Assembly (NCBI GenBank): GCA_001839685.1
Contig: MLAK01000691.1
Location: 1-64,000, forward strand
Length of the DNA stretch: 64,000 nt
DNA from: Tritrichomonas foetus
Taxonomy: Eukaryota; Parabasalia; Tritrichomonadida; Tritrichomonadidae
Direction: 5' to 3'
The first letter of the stretch is position 1; each line of letters begins with the position of its first letter. This document shows positions 9,140 through 19,119 of this stretch, piece after piece. The translations under genes were made by a program, and so were the position numbers. Under the pieces are notes generated by a model. It made no database searches. It had not been told where the DNA came from and was given only the letters and a program-made list of their open reading frames with translations.

Positions 9140-10295
9140 TTGAGAATGAATAATTGTTATATTTACAGTGTAAAATTCTATGATAGTTGTTGGAATTTGA
9201 ATATGAGTAATTTTCGTGGATAGAAAATTGATATAAATTAGTTTTTTTAGACGAGATTTAATTGAAAGTTTGAATTACATGGAAATGATTTCAAATGTGA
9301 AATTTCATAGAGCTTATTTTTTGATTTATCTCAATATTCTCAATAATATCTAATTTTGAATTGATTTTAATGATTCACTATTGAAAAAATATGGTTTAAT
9401 TTACAGTGAATTTAGAATGGGAGAAAATGTAATTTAAAATTGAATACACACAACATAGGTTTTGTCTGAATTATTTTTTCATTAAACATCTACGTATTTG
9501 AGTCAATATCTTCAGAAAATTAGTTTCAATTTGAATAAGACGAAAGACATTAATATCAACGTATAGAGATCTTTTAACAGTCACAATAATATGGTCATAA
9601 TATGGTTCTATGTCATGTCAACTGTGAAATATTCAAAGATTTGTGAAAACTTCATTCAAAGAAAAATGATTTTTTTGAGAAATATTTCTCCATTTTTCTA
9701 TATTCAAAATCGAGACGATGCATAAAAGAATAAACTTCTTATTCAAAAAATTGTGAAAGAAATAGGTTTCATTCATTTTTCATCATGAATATACAAAAAG
9801 CTCTTAAAAAACCTTTTATTTTTATGCTTTTGTTCGAATATCTCTATCGTCATTTTAAATAATGTCAAGATATTCATAAATTTCTTGCGAAAACGATAAA
9901 TAATGGCACAGAGTAGTGGTTTTTTCTTTTCCTCGAAAGATAGTTATTATAATTCTCGAAGATATAATCAATATTTTTCGAAATGATTGAAAAGCGTGAA
10001 AGAATATCAAAATAATTGGATTAAATTTGAGACAATGCCGTTAGATTGTTTGAATTTCTCATAAACTCTGAAAAATTCAATATAATTTCTCAAAAAAATC
10101 GTAATTCCTGGAAAATATAGACGATTGATGGTCGTTTTCAAGATGATTTTCAGGGATGGTGTTAATCAATGTGAATATATTTTATAATGTTCTTGCCCTA
10201 AATGACAAACCAAAAATAACCATTATTAAGAAAAAAATCGAGGATTGATTACACCAACAAAATTTAAGGTTTCTGCGAAAAAAAGAATAGAGAAT
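9140..10295. other. Intergenic right of transposon 2
   Basis: About 1.15 kb of AT-rich sequence. Apart from the right TSD at its start I find no gene, RNA or repeat. Confidence 0.55.
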
Positions 10296-11330
10296 TCATG
10301 TTAAGAAATCTTTAACAAAATCATCTACAGACTTAAATTTCCAATCATTTAATGGTGCCAAATAATTATGTGATATGTGTTCCAGATAAGGTGAATCCTG
10401 TGCTCCAAAAATGGTCCTTTCAGTAGCAGATATAACACGATCATACATTTGGTGCCTATAATTCTGAAATTCACAGTTTAAAATATTGGTTTCGATAATT
10501 TGAAAATTAGATTGAAGAAAATTGCCACAGTCCGCAATTTTATTATTGTTAACATCTTTCATTGATATTTTTGAATTGAGATCATTTAGAACATGGAAAT
10601 TAGTTAAATCTTCACCGAAGACGTGTTCGTCCTTTTTAGCATACAATAATGGTTTATCATTGTAATTCATGCTTTCTAGATTGCTCAATTCTGACTCTCC
10701 TATATAGTCAGAATTATGCGCAAGTGCACTTTTTTTAGATTTTATTTTCTTTTTAGTTGTGATATTTTTCGCATAATTTCCGATATCTTGGTCTCTTTTC
10801 TTCTTAAATTGCTGAAACATTTCACAATTTGGTATTTCATCATAATCGTCATTCCCGCTGAAAATCGCCATTGAAAGTCGTTGATTATTATTAAATCCAA
10901 TTCCTTTATTTGACATCAAATCCTCATTCAAATATTGCGAATTAGTCAAATTATGATTATATAATGAGAATTTATGGAGATTTGATTCCCGAATTCTCTC
11001 AATTTCCTCTATATTGTCGAAATTATTCACTATAAAAATTACTTCGTTTGCTATTTTTTCCCAATTTTCGCAAAACCAAGCTTTCAGGCCTATTTTGGTG
11101 CGCCATGAAGCACGATCCGTTCGAATTCCGAATTTTTTGCTGATTTTCGACTGTATTTTCTTTAATTCGACGAGAGTCATTTCATGCCCATTGCGCAAGA
11201 TAACTTCGTTAACCTTTGACATTTCTTTTCCATATATTTTTAAGCGTTTGTGGATTTTGAGTTGTTCACGATATCCCTGAGTAGCTTGACTTTTTAATGG
11301 TGATTTCCTGTTGACTTTGCAAGAAGACAT
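10296..11330 (-). CDS. Hypothetical protein, possible N-terminal DNA-binding segment
   Basis: A 344-residue protein starting MSSCKVNRK. I place the start at the ATG at 11330; the open frame runs upstream to 11393 but without another ATG. An Inr-like TCACA lies at 11341-11345. Residues about 20-110 are basic and helical (VELKKIQSKISKKFGI, then WRTKIGLKAWFCENWEKI), which could be a small nucleic-acid-binding fold. The remainder is Asn/Lys/Asp-rich and looks disordered, apart from a more ordered C-terminal end (FKSVDDFVKDFLT). No family was recognised. A profile search of residues 20-110 would decide whether the WFCENW segment belongs to a known fold. Confidence 0.65.
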   Translation of the reverse strand: MSSCKVNRKSPLKSQATQGYREQLKIHKRLKIYGKEMSKVNEVILRNGHEMTLVELKKIQSKISKKFGIRTDRASWRTKIGLKAWFCENWEKIANEVIFIVNNFDNIEEIERIRESNLHKFSLYNHNLTNSQYLNEDLMSNKGIGFNNNQRLSMAIFSGNDDYDEIPNCEMFQQFKKKRDQDIGNYAKNITTKKKIKSKKSALAHNSDYIGESELSNLESMNYNDKPLLYAKKDEHVFGEDLTNFHVLNDLNSKISMKDVNNNKIADCGNFLQSNFQIIETNILNCEFQNYRHQMYDRVISATERTIFGAQDSPYLEHISHNYLAPLNDWKFKSVDDFVKDFLT

Positions 11331-11340
11331 GAGGAAATCT

Positions 11341-11345
11341 TGTGA
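11341..11345 (-). promoter_or_regulatory. Inr element TCACA for the 344-aa gene
   Basis: TCACA on the minus strand, about 13 nt before the ATG at 11330. It supports the choice of that ATG over any longer reading. Confidence 0.5.
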
Positions 11346-12599
11346 TGAATGTGAACGAAAATGATTGATTATCAAAATTGAAAACCTATTCAATTCTTTT
11401 TGAAGTAATTTGAAACTTCGCCAGTTTCTATGACGAAATATCCCATCAAAATCCGGCCAAATTTTTGAAATATTACCAATATTATATTCATTGATAAGGA
11501 TTATAAATAAAATTGATTTAATTTACTGGATTCGATAAGATCCTTATCAAAAGGCATGAAATAATTCTATAAATTGAAATGATTCACTCCTATTGAAATT
11601 TTATCCTATGAAAAAATTCAGATTTTGCGAAGGGAAAATTAGAAAACCAAATTTGATTGGAAATTCCAAGATACAATTAAATATGTAAATGGGAATAAAG
11701 GTAAAAATAATCTACAGTTCAGCATTGGAATAGATCATTCTCAATTTTAAAATAACACTACTCACAGAAAATTTGAATATTGTCAAATTTTTCTGAAACT
11801 CGCCATCTATTTTAGAGTTAGGCTCATCTAAGGAGTAAATGATTTTCAGTCAATATTGGATTTTGGTATTTCTGAAAAAAAATAACTGCACAAACTTTTT
11901 CAGAGAAATAGTTTTATTTCATGAACGAAAAGTGAACTTTTCATTCACTTGATAAAAAATGACGAGAAAAACCAAAACATTGAATTTTTGTTCACTGGGA
12001 TTTTTTCTCCAACTCCCTAATTATCAAAAAGGCAGAAATTCATTGCTGTTTAAAGATTCTCATTCATTTGTATCTCCATTATCTAGATTTTTTGTCTTGC
12101 ATTTAAAAATTGTGAAAATTTGCACCGAAAATTCAGACACACATTCACAAAATCATATTCAATTATTTACTGAAGTCGTAATGAATCCTACTCAATTCCA
12201 GTATTAATACAAAAGTTGATTATTTGTCCTTTTTATAAGTAATATTGCTACTGACTGAGTCACTCATGAGATAGCATATTCACTTTTAACTGAATTTTTT
12301 TGGCCGCCCTCAAAACAACATGAATTGTAATTTTATGAGTGAATCATCATGATATGTAACTTATGAATGACAATTATAATCATTATTAGAAAGTGATGAC
12401 ACATTTAATTTTTTTTTAAAAAAAATTATCACTAAACAGAAAATTTCATCAACAGGTTTTGATGCCTTTAATCTCCAAAAAAGACTTTTTCCTTGGATGG
12501 ATTTTTCTCATTTTTTGTTCCATCAATTTTTTCAAAAAAATTTGATAATAAGACAGAATAAAGAGATATAAAAATTTTACAAACAATGAAATCAAATGA
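11346..12599. other. Intergenic
   Basis: About 1.25 kb between two minus-strand genes. An open frame at 11959-12207 has an Inr-like TCATT about 14 nt upstream, but its composition is not protein-like. Nothing else is supported. Confidence 0.5.
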
Positions 12600-14378
12600 T
12601 TAATCAGTGTCTTCTTCCATTCCACTTTCTGATGATGATTCCCAATAAGAATCTCGCGCAACAATATAATTTTGATGAACAAATGAGACAGTTGCAATAC
12701 ATGAAGTGAAAACAATCCAAAATCCTAATGCAGTCACAATGCCAACATAGAAAAATGAAAGCCATGCAGTTTGCTCAGTTCCGTCATCGGTAACTATGAA
12801 GAAATCATCAATAGAGTCACCCATTCCACTGGTAATCATTCTTTGGACAAGGTACCTAAAAGTTTGATAGGAATCTTCGATAAATCCAAACAAAAAGATA
12901 CCAAATAAACAAAGGCCGGTCACGACCGGCAAAATACTGATGACCAAATAGGCCAGCTGTGAAAATGCTTCCCTAAGAATCACAATCAGTTGATAAAATG
13001 GAAGATAGCTTCCAAGCCATTGACTAAATCGAATTAGGGAGAAGAAAGAAGCAACTGAAAAGTATTCTATTGCACTTTGTGAAGGAAATTGGGTAATTTT
13101 TTGGGAATCAAAGAAAAGAAAAGCTGCTCCCGAAATTACGATGAATGTACAAAGAAAATCTATCGTTCCCCAATAACCAAAAGTTAAATGAAATTGGTTT
13201 AATGTTGAAAGTATTCTATATTCAGGGTTAGTTTTAGTCCATTCAAGATGAACTTTGAAAATTTTTTTGAATCTGAAAAACATAATAAATAAATGGAGAA
13301 CACTAGATACAAAAAGAATTATTGAGATTCTGCGACATGATCGATATAATTTCAATGATTTTTGATTAATTACATGTTCATGAGTTAACTCTTTTTGATT
13401 GATGGTATAGTCATTCGCACTCATTTTTGAATTTAGATGTGATTCCATATGTTTCGCATGTATTATTTTGGAATTGATGACACTTTGACGGTTGGAATAG
13501 TTTGGTTGTCTCCTTCTCTTACTTTTATTTAGCCTTTTTTGTTTAATTTTCTTCATTGTGGCTTTGAATGAGGATGACGGTGAATTTTTCCTGAATCTGG
13601 AAGATGATTTTCGATCACGTTTTACTGATTTGGTTCGTTTTAATTTTAAATTGTGAAGTTTCGTGGAATTCATTTGATTTTCATCCAAATCCGTATGAAA
13701 CACATTCACTTCATGATCATTGTTTTCTTTTAATGTGATGTTAGAGATATAATTTTGAGACTCATCATCATCAACAATGAAAGATGAATTACATTGAATT
13801 CGACAAATCGAGGGAAAAATCGAAAATTGGGAAGTTCCATCTTTGGAATAAATATTTGATGAAATCTGCCACCGAGAACAACCAGGTCCTGTCGGGTTCT
13901 TTGAAAAAATGTAGAAATCAACAGAAATCTTAATGTGATCCAAATGATAGAAAAAATCCAAATCAATATCGGGAATCGATGAATAAAAAATGGATCCATT
14001 TAAATATTGGATTTCGCATAAAATTGGTTCCTGACGCGGGGTTAAATAAACGTCCATGAATGAGTCATTAATCAATGAGTCAAGACTTGTTGCAACAGTA
14101 TCGAAATAATCAGTTATTTCATCAATGGTGGAGATGGGCTCATCGGGATATTCGTAGTCTGGGTAAAAAGCACTAACAAATACCTGCCGATTAAGAAAGT
14201 AAAAGTCAATTGTTGGTGTGGCAATAAATATATAAAAATATATTAAACAGTAAAGCTCAATTAAATGGTAGATGAGCCTCCATGGAGGAATATAGTATAT
14301 CCTCCAATTACGCTGAATCCCACCGTGATAGAAAGGAAGATCTCTCTGAAAGCGAGATCGAAGAATTTTGATTTTCAT
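12600..14378 (-). CDS. TRPML/polycystin-like cation channel
   Basis: A 592-residue protein with the six-segment TRP layout. TM1 is at about 34-55, after the PPWR motif typical of mucolipins. A large lumenal loop (about 56-345) follows, then TM2 at 350-368, TM3 at 402-424, TM4 at about 436-455 and TM5 at about 463-500. A pore helix and filter region (FRYLVQRMITSGMGDS, 507-522) precede TM6 at about 537-566. The spacing resembles PKD-type channels, and TSGMGDS aligns with the NGDD filter of TRPML. Such channels release Ca2+ or other cations from endolysosomes. Unusual is a strongly basic, Ser-rich stretch (about 245-300) inside the loop expected to be lumenal. The tail is acidic. An Inr lies at 14383-14387. 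Confidence 0.75.
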   Translation of the reverse strand: MKIKILRSRFQRDLPFYHGGIQRNWRIYYIPPWRLIYHLIELYCLIYFYIFIATPTIDFYFLNRQVFVSAFYPDYEYPDEPISTIDEITDYFDTVATSLDSLINDSFMDVYLTPRQEPILCEIQYLNGSIFYSSIPDIDLDFFYHLDHIKISVDFYIFSKNPTGPGCSRWQISSNIYSKDGTSQFSIFPSICRIQCNSSFIVDDDESQNYISNITLKENNDHEVNVFHTDLDENQMNSTKLHNLKLKRTKSVKRDRKSSSRFRKNSPSSSFKATMKKIKQKRLNKSKRRRQPNYSNRQSVINSKIIHAKHMESHLNSKMSANDYTINQKELTHEHVINQKSLKLYRSCRRISIILFVSSVLHLFIMFFRFKKIFKVHLEWTKTNPEYRILSTLNQFHLTFGYWGTIDFLCTFIVISGAAFLFFDSQKITQFPSQSAIEYFSVASFFSLIRFSQWLGSYLPFYQLIVILREAFSQLAYLVISILPVVTGLCLFGIFLFGFIEDSYQTFRYLVQRMITSGMGDSIDDFFIVTDDGTEQTAWLSFFYVGIVTALGFWIVFTSCIATVSFVHQNYIVARDSYWESSSESGMEEDTD

Positions 14379-14382
14379 GAGA

Positions 14383-14387
14383 AATGA
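14383..14387 (-). promoter_or_regulatory. Inr element TCATT for the TRP-like channel
   Basis: TCATT on the minus strand, ending 4 nt before the ATG at 14378. It matches the trichomonad initiator. Confidence 0.55.
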
Positions 14388-15068
14388 AAGAAAAATTGAA
14401 TGAATTGTGAGATTATTTGGTCTATTATTAAAAAAGTGAAATCAATTGAAAAAGTAAGCATGACAAAATTCACATCAAGAATGTTCTTCTAAGTAGTAAC
14501 ATTTTGAAAGAATAGAAGAAGAAATCATCGTTTTTTCTTCTTCTTCTTCTTAGCACAAAAAAATGTTTCATAGGTAAATAGTTAAATTTAATATTACTTA
14601 TTTCATTCATTTCTTTTATTCATGAAAATTTTTTCTTCAAAATCACATAAAATGATAAATCTGGAATATTTTATTTTAAAAGACAATAAATGTTTAAGCT
14701 TCATAATTATCAATGAAAACTTGGAATAAATTGTTGTTAAACAGACTAATATGAGTATGAATTGATATTTTTTGGCGACTTTATTTTGTTCTTAAGAACA
14801 ATTAAAAGCTTTTTCAAATGCATCAAATTCGCTCGACTTACTTTTGATTTCCTAACTTTCTTCGTCGACGAAACATTTATTATTATTATTATTTTGCAAG
14901 AAGAATTTCCATTTTTTTTCTTCCTACAAAAAAAAAATGTTTCTTAGTTAAACAGTTAAATTTGGCCCATAATTGAGAATTATTAAGGAAATCTCCTCTT
15001 CAATTTGTCTGACATCTATACTTCTAAAACTTTAAATCCTACAAATAAAACAAAAAAAATTCGACAAA
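14388..15068. other. Intergenic
   Basis: About 680 bp between two minus-strand genes. It contains a short TTC microsatellite near 14535-14550 and no convincing gene. Confidence 0.55.
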
Positions 15069-15395
15069 TTAATAATCATCGTTTGATGAGTCCATCTCAC
15101 CAGAAATTCCACCTTCATCTTCTGATTCTGACAACTGATTTAATTCTTCTTCTGAGGTTGAAGAATTCAACAATTGATTCAATAATTCTTTTTCAATTGG
15201 AGAGGATGAACTGTCGCTGGCTTTAACATTTTTAAAAGTGGAATTGTTCCCTTCTAGGAGGGGTCGCGAAAATTTTGGTGGGATTTCATCAATTGCCGAA
15301 GATGTCGAAGAAATTTTTCCAAGCGGTCCGGTGAGCGGAATTGTATCGTTCTTTTCTAATTTATCGTTTTCAGGCGAGCTAGGGCAGCATCCCAT
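15069..15395 (-). CDS. Small acidic protein with MGCC N-myristoylation/palmitoylation signal
   Basis: A 108-residue protein beginning MGCCPSSPEN. The ATG at 15395 is the right start because it exposes Gly2 for N-myristoylation, with Cys3 and Cys4 as likely palmitoylation sites. The rest is Ser/Glu/Asp-rich and probably disordered, ending EMDSSNDDY. A lipid-anchored peripheral membrane or flagellar-membrane protein is a reasonable inference. No enzymatic domain is visible. The combination of a short acidic chain and an MGCC start is the main evidence that it is a real gene. Confidence 0.6.
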   Translation of the reverse strand: MGCCPSSPENDKLEKNDTIPLTGPLGKISSTSSAIDEIPPKFSRPLLEGNNSTFKNVKASDSSSSPIEKELLNQLLNSSTSEEELNQLSESEDEGGISGEMDSSNDDY

Positions 15396-15517
15396 CAAGA
15401 TTTAATCTGAAATAACCGAAATCCTTGATCAAATCAGTCACTGAAAGGCTGTCAAAAACAATTGAATTTGTTCTTAGAATATTTAACTTAGCAAAGAAAT
15501 CTTTTGAAAAGGCGGCT

Positions 15518-15589
15518 GGGTAAGTAGTGTAATGGTTAGCATTATTGATTGTGGCTCAATAGACCCGTGTTCGATTCACGGCTTACCCA
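15518..15589 (+). tRNA. tRNA-His (anticodon GTG)
   Basis: This folds as a complete tRNA. The acceptor stem GGGTAAG pairs perfectly with CTTACCC. There is a short D arm, and the anticodon stem ATTGA/TCAAT closes the loop TTGTGGC with anticodon GTG (His). The T arm CCGTG-TTCGATT-CACGG is canonical, and A is the discriminator base. No intron is present. A T-run follows within about 15 nt and should end Pol III transcription. The extra G at position -1 needed for tRNA-His is absent at the C-A junction (the preceding base is T), so it would be added after transcription. Confidence 0.95.
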
Positions 15590-16009
15590 AACTTTTGCTT
15601 TTTTTGGAATCCAATCTGAATGATATCTCCAATCTGGCGTTATTCTCACTATTTTAATGAAGAGTCTTCATTGAAGACTTTATTACCCTACAAAAATAGC
15701 TATTTTTTTATCTTTTTAGTAAGAATATCCAGAATTATTATCTCCACGAATTATATTTGTTTTGATATCAAAAATACTCACTTTTCGAAATCTATTAACT
15801 CCTTTTCTGTTATTATTATGTCTCTCAATGATCTTTTTTTCTAATATCATTCAATATTTTCTTGTAAATTAACTTTTTCTTGAAAATTTTTCAAAATGAG
15901 CACTGATTTTTCTTCAAGATTTTATTTTTTGTGAGTGTGCTTAAACCTTTAGAAATCACTTTAGATCACTTCATTATTATAAAATCATCAGATGATTCAC
16001 TCATTATCA
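15590..16009. other. Intergenic; tRNA terminator and promoter of the split gene
   Basis: Begins with T-rich Pol III terminator sequence after the tRNA. The far end carries the Inr and 5' UTR that belonged to the small gene now starting at 19120. An open frame at 15620-15844 looks like chance. Confidence 0.5.
16001..16005 (+). promoter_or_regulatory. Stranded Inr element TCATT of the gene split by the hAT transposon
   Basis: TCATT lies 5 nt before an ATG at 16010 that is the left copy of the target-site duplication. Translating from that ATG into the transposon gives only nine codons before TAA. The natural coding continuation is at 19120, 3.1 kb downstream. Confidence 0.6.
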
Positions 16010-16018
16010 ATGCCGACT
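16010..16018. repeat. Target-site duplication ATGCCGACT (left copy)
   Basis: ATGCCGACT occurs immediately left of the transposon and again at 19120-19128 immediately right. It is 9 bp if the ends are AGGGTGG/CCACCCT. It is 8 bp (ATGCCGAC) if the left end is taken as TAGGG, which fits the usual hAT length. Confidence 0.85.
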
Positions 16019-16510
16019 AGGGTGGCGGAAAATGGCTAACCCAAGCTTTTACCAGGCCATCCCATGGGTTTTTGGGCCTGGTAGCTTTTTCGATCAAATT
16101 GACCTTTGAGAAAATGAATCACCTTCTAACTCCCTTATGATATGCTAATTAAATATCATTGATAATTTCACCTATAAACCGTTTTCTATATGATTATGAT
16201 CCTATTTTTTGAATTCTTTTAACCCTCTTTTTTTAACATATGATTTCACCTTTACATGAAAAGACGAAAAACCAGGCCCATTTTTCCAAATGGGCCGGAT
16301 ATGGGCCTGGATATGGTCAAATTATGGTCAAATAACCGTTATCGGGGCCCAGATGTGGGTCCGATTTTGGGTCTGATAGAGCTCAATTTGGCCTTAATTG
16401 ACCTTATTTTTGGCAGATTTAGTGGGCCTGTGCTGGAGATGGGCCTGGGTTTTGGGCTCGAATGTTCTCAAAAAGTTTCCTAATATCCAAAAGATCAAAG
16501 AACTCTATCA

Positions 16511-18601
16511 ATGAAGCAATTCAACAATTGGCGAACAGAAAAGATAAAAACGGAATCAGATCGCTTTGGCCATACCTATATGATTTGCCAAAACACCAGA
16601 ATTAACCCAGAAACAAAACAAATCGAAATATGTGGTTATTCATGTCGAGCTGATAGAAAAAAACCTCAACATCAATGCTTTGAATGGGCAAAATCGATCG
16701 AGCACAAAAATAAAATTACAAATTATGGAACTTTAGAAATTCATCATTCAAAGCAATTCAGTCATGACTTATTATTGCAAATGTTCATGAAATGGATCGG
16801 GAAAAATGATATTAGTATAAGAGCAGCTTGCTCCAAAGAAACGTTTGATCTATTACATGCTTTTATAAAATTTGGACAAGATTCAGTTATTTTTAAAAAA
16901 ACAAATCAAGTGAAGTCAGCAAATGAATTGTTTCCACATATCGACAGAAAAAAATTCACAACTCAGTTTATTGAATTTTCCCAGAAACAATTTAATGAAA
17001 ATGAGAAACAATTTCAAAATGCAACAATAAATGCACTTGCCTTAGATGCTTGGTCAGTTGATGGTGTTCATTTTTTGGAAATCATGGTAGTCAACTCATT
17101 GATCCAAGCACAACCTTTATTAGTTGCCTCATACTCAAATTTTCCAGACACTACTGATTCATATAAGCAGGCAGTGTTTTCTTTACTTTTGTCACTTCAC
17201 AACAAAGGCATCGAGATTGGTTCTATCGTTAGTGATAACTTAATTAGACAAGTAGCCGCGATCTCCCCTTTTTCTGAACAGAGCATTCAAAATGATTGTT
17301 CGATGTCCAAAATCCTTCCTGGAATCGGATCTATTATACATGTTCGATGTGCTTGTCACACTCTTCAGCTGGCCTTGCATGATATGTCTAATGAATTAGA
17401 AATTTATTCATCTATGGAAGATGAAGCTAAAAATATGATCAAATTATTTCGTCAAGCAGAAATTTCCTGCTCTTTAAATATGAAATGTCCATCATATTCT
17501 GACACAAGATGGAATTCTTTGTTCTTATCAATTCATTGGTTTGTTGTCAATTTTGATCCCATCATTGAATTTATGTGCTCAAGGATTGATTCCAATACCA
17601 AACTATTCGACATCATTTTAGAAAATTATGAAGAAATTTGTCATTTTTTATTTGAGGCACTTCCAGTTTTATATTCTGTTTTGCTGCCGTTTTTCCAACT
17701 CACCGAAATACTTGAAACCGATTCTCTTTCGATCTGCAACGTTTATAGTTACATACATATGGCAAGGCTGGCATGTCTCAATATCGCCTCAGAAATAAAT
17801 TCAAATGCTGTAGAAATTGCTAAGACTATTACTTCAAAAATAGATATAAGATTTTTCAATTCAACTGATGGAACAATTTTTTATTTAGCACATTCATTTT
17901 CGCCTTTTGGCAGAAACGATTTTCGTTCAATGCTCGACAAATCAATGTTAGCAGGTGAAGTCAAGTTTCTTGAAGACAAAATATGGAAACCTCAATTTAT
18001 TATTAAACAAGCCTACATTAATAATTTGATGAATTTACTTCAGAAACGATCANAGAATTTCACAGAAATTATTCAGAAAAATATTAATAGACAATTGANG
18101 TCANCTTATGATTTCAATGATACTATGGAATTTGAATCTGATGATGAACTTTATACTTTTATTGAGAATCCGAGCGATTTGGAAGACGAATTAGAATTCG
18201 AACGACTTTTCAAAGATGAAGGCGATAATTCATATGCAGAATATTTGTTAACCACAGCACGGGTTTCGGAAAAACTCAATCGTCCTGTAGATTATCATGA
18301 AATTTCAATTGAATCGAGGCAGGAGAATTTTTTGGATATGACAACTCATTTACTTGGTGAAATCGCAGTTCACCTTGGAATGGACTCAAATGAAGTCCAA
18401 TCATCTTATATACACTATATCCTTTGTAATACATGTGAAGATCTAATCGGAAGATGCTATTGTTGCCCTTTATCTGATTTTTGGAATTTTTTAGGAGGCA
18501 ATTCAATATATAAATGTTTAGCAGAAATCGCCAAACGCTTGCTTGTGTGTCCAGCATCTGAAGCATGCGTCGAAAGACGCATCAAAATCCAAAAAAATTG
18601 A
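16511..18601 (+). CDS. hAT transposase, C-terminus frameshifted
   Basis: A 696-residue transposase that cuts and pastes its own element. Its N-terminus has Cys and His residues that may form a zinc-binding DNA-recognition domain (about 25-60). The RNase H-like core shows LDAWS with Asp179, IVSDN, the hAT hallmark CACHTLQLAL (280-289) and DTRWNSLF. The C-terminal dimerisation region ends LLVCPASEACVERR, with the acidic residue expected near Glu688. The frame stops soon after, in a run of seven A. Adding one A would let it continue through a basic tail to 18675, the normal hAT ending. This is either a true inactivating deletion or a homopolymer sequencing error. Three ambiguous codons lie near 18053-18104. 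Confidence 0.9.
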   Translation: MKQFNNWRTEKIKTESDRFGHTYMICQNTRINPETKQIEICGYSCRADRKKPQHQCFEWAKSIEHKNKITNYGTLEIHHSKQFSHDLLLQMFMKWIGKNDISIRAACSKETFDLLHAFIKFGQDSVIFKKTNQVKSANELFPHIDRKKFTTQFIEFSQKQFNENEKQFQNATINALALDAWSVDGVHFLEIMVVNSLIQAQPLLVASYSNFPDTTDSYKQAVFSLLLSLHNKGIEIGSIVSDNLIRQVAAISPFSEQSIQNDCSMSKILPGIGSIIHVRCACHTLQLALHDMSNELEIYSSMEDEAKNMIKLFRQAEISCSLNMKCPSYSDTRWNSLFLSIHWFVVNFDPIIEFMCSRIDSNTKLFDIILENYEEICHFLFEALPVLYSVLLPFFQLTEILETDSLSICNVYSYIHMARLACLNIASEINSNAVEIAKTITSKIDIRFFNSTDGTIFYLAHSFSPFGRNDFRSMLDKSMLAGEVKFLEDKIWKPQFIIKQAYINNLMNLLQKRSXNFTEIIQKNINRQLXSXYDFNDTMEFESDDELYTFIENPSDLEDELEFERLFKDEGDNSYAEYLLTTARVSEKLNRPVDYHEISIESRQENFLDMTTHLLGEIAVHLGMDSNEVQSSYIHYILCNTCEDLIGRCYCCPLSDFWNFLGGNSIYKCLAEIAKRLLVCPASEACVERRIKIQKN

Positions 18602-19119
18602 ATAATCCTGAAAGAAGTCGTTCAAGTTATAACCTTATCAAGTCACGAGGAGTTTTCATGGGAAAGAAACAATAAAGCGAATTATTGATAAGACTGATTT
18701 GCTTTCTAAGCAATTATTNATAATTGATANTAAAAACATGATACAATAATTTGGATAATTATATCATTTGCTTAATTTTTTTCCAATTTCATCTATTTAT
18801 CCAATAATACATACTTTGATAAATTGCTGATAATAAATATAATATTATTTCTTAATAAAATCATTCTTATCGATTTTTCGAAATTATTGAATTTCATCTT
18901 TTTTTTTAGTTTCGCTTTTTAGCANTAGAGGTTATTTAATATCAAGGATTCCTACTATATATGCATGAAAAGACCTTTGATACCCGAAGAAAAACTCGGA
19001 ACAATGCAATATAATTTGACCATTTAAACATTGAATTTTGTCATGGAAAAAAAAAGAAAGAATCTTCCAGGCCCATGAATTTTTTTAGATGGGTCTGAAC
19101 AGGCCCTTTCCGCCACCCT
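18602..19119. other. 3' non-coding end of the hAT element
   Basis: The first 74 bp (to 18675) read as the frameshifted transposase tail. The rest is AT-rich subterminal sequence with GGCCC words close to the right TIR. Confidence 0.6.

Larger units (their letters stand above)
16019..19119 (+). mobile_element. hAT-family DNA transposon (3.1 kb)
   Basis: The element has perfect 13-bp terminal inverted repeats (AGGGTGGCGGAAA at 16019-16031 and its complement at 19107-19119) and an 8/9-bp duplication. It encodes a hAT transposase. Both ends carry clustered TGGGCC/GGCCCA-type words (for example near 16073, 16279, 16290-16305, 16420-16450 and 19069-19105), the kind of subterminal repeats hAT transposases bind. 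Six isolated ambiguous bases (18053, 18099, 18104, 18719, 18730, 18925) fall in it, suggesting several similar genomic copies. Confidence 0.93.

Noticed and set aside
11331..11393. TTG-started N-terminal extension of the 344-aa hypothetical protein
   Set aside because: No ATG upstream; an Inr match sits inside the extension just before the ATG at 11330.
11959..12207. 82-codon frame with an Inr-like word upstream
   Set aside because: Composition is not protein-like and there is no recognisable domain.
15620..15844. 74-codon frame after tRNA-His
   Set aside because: AT-driven Phe/Ser/Ile-rich sequence without coding character.
16256..16483. 75-codon frame in the hAT 5' region
   Set aside because: It is produced by the GGGCC subterminal words; Gly/Pro/Leu repeats only.
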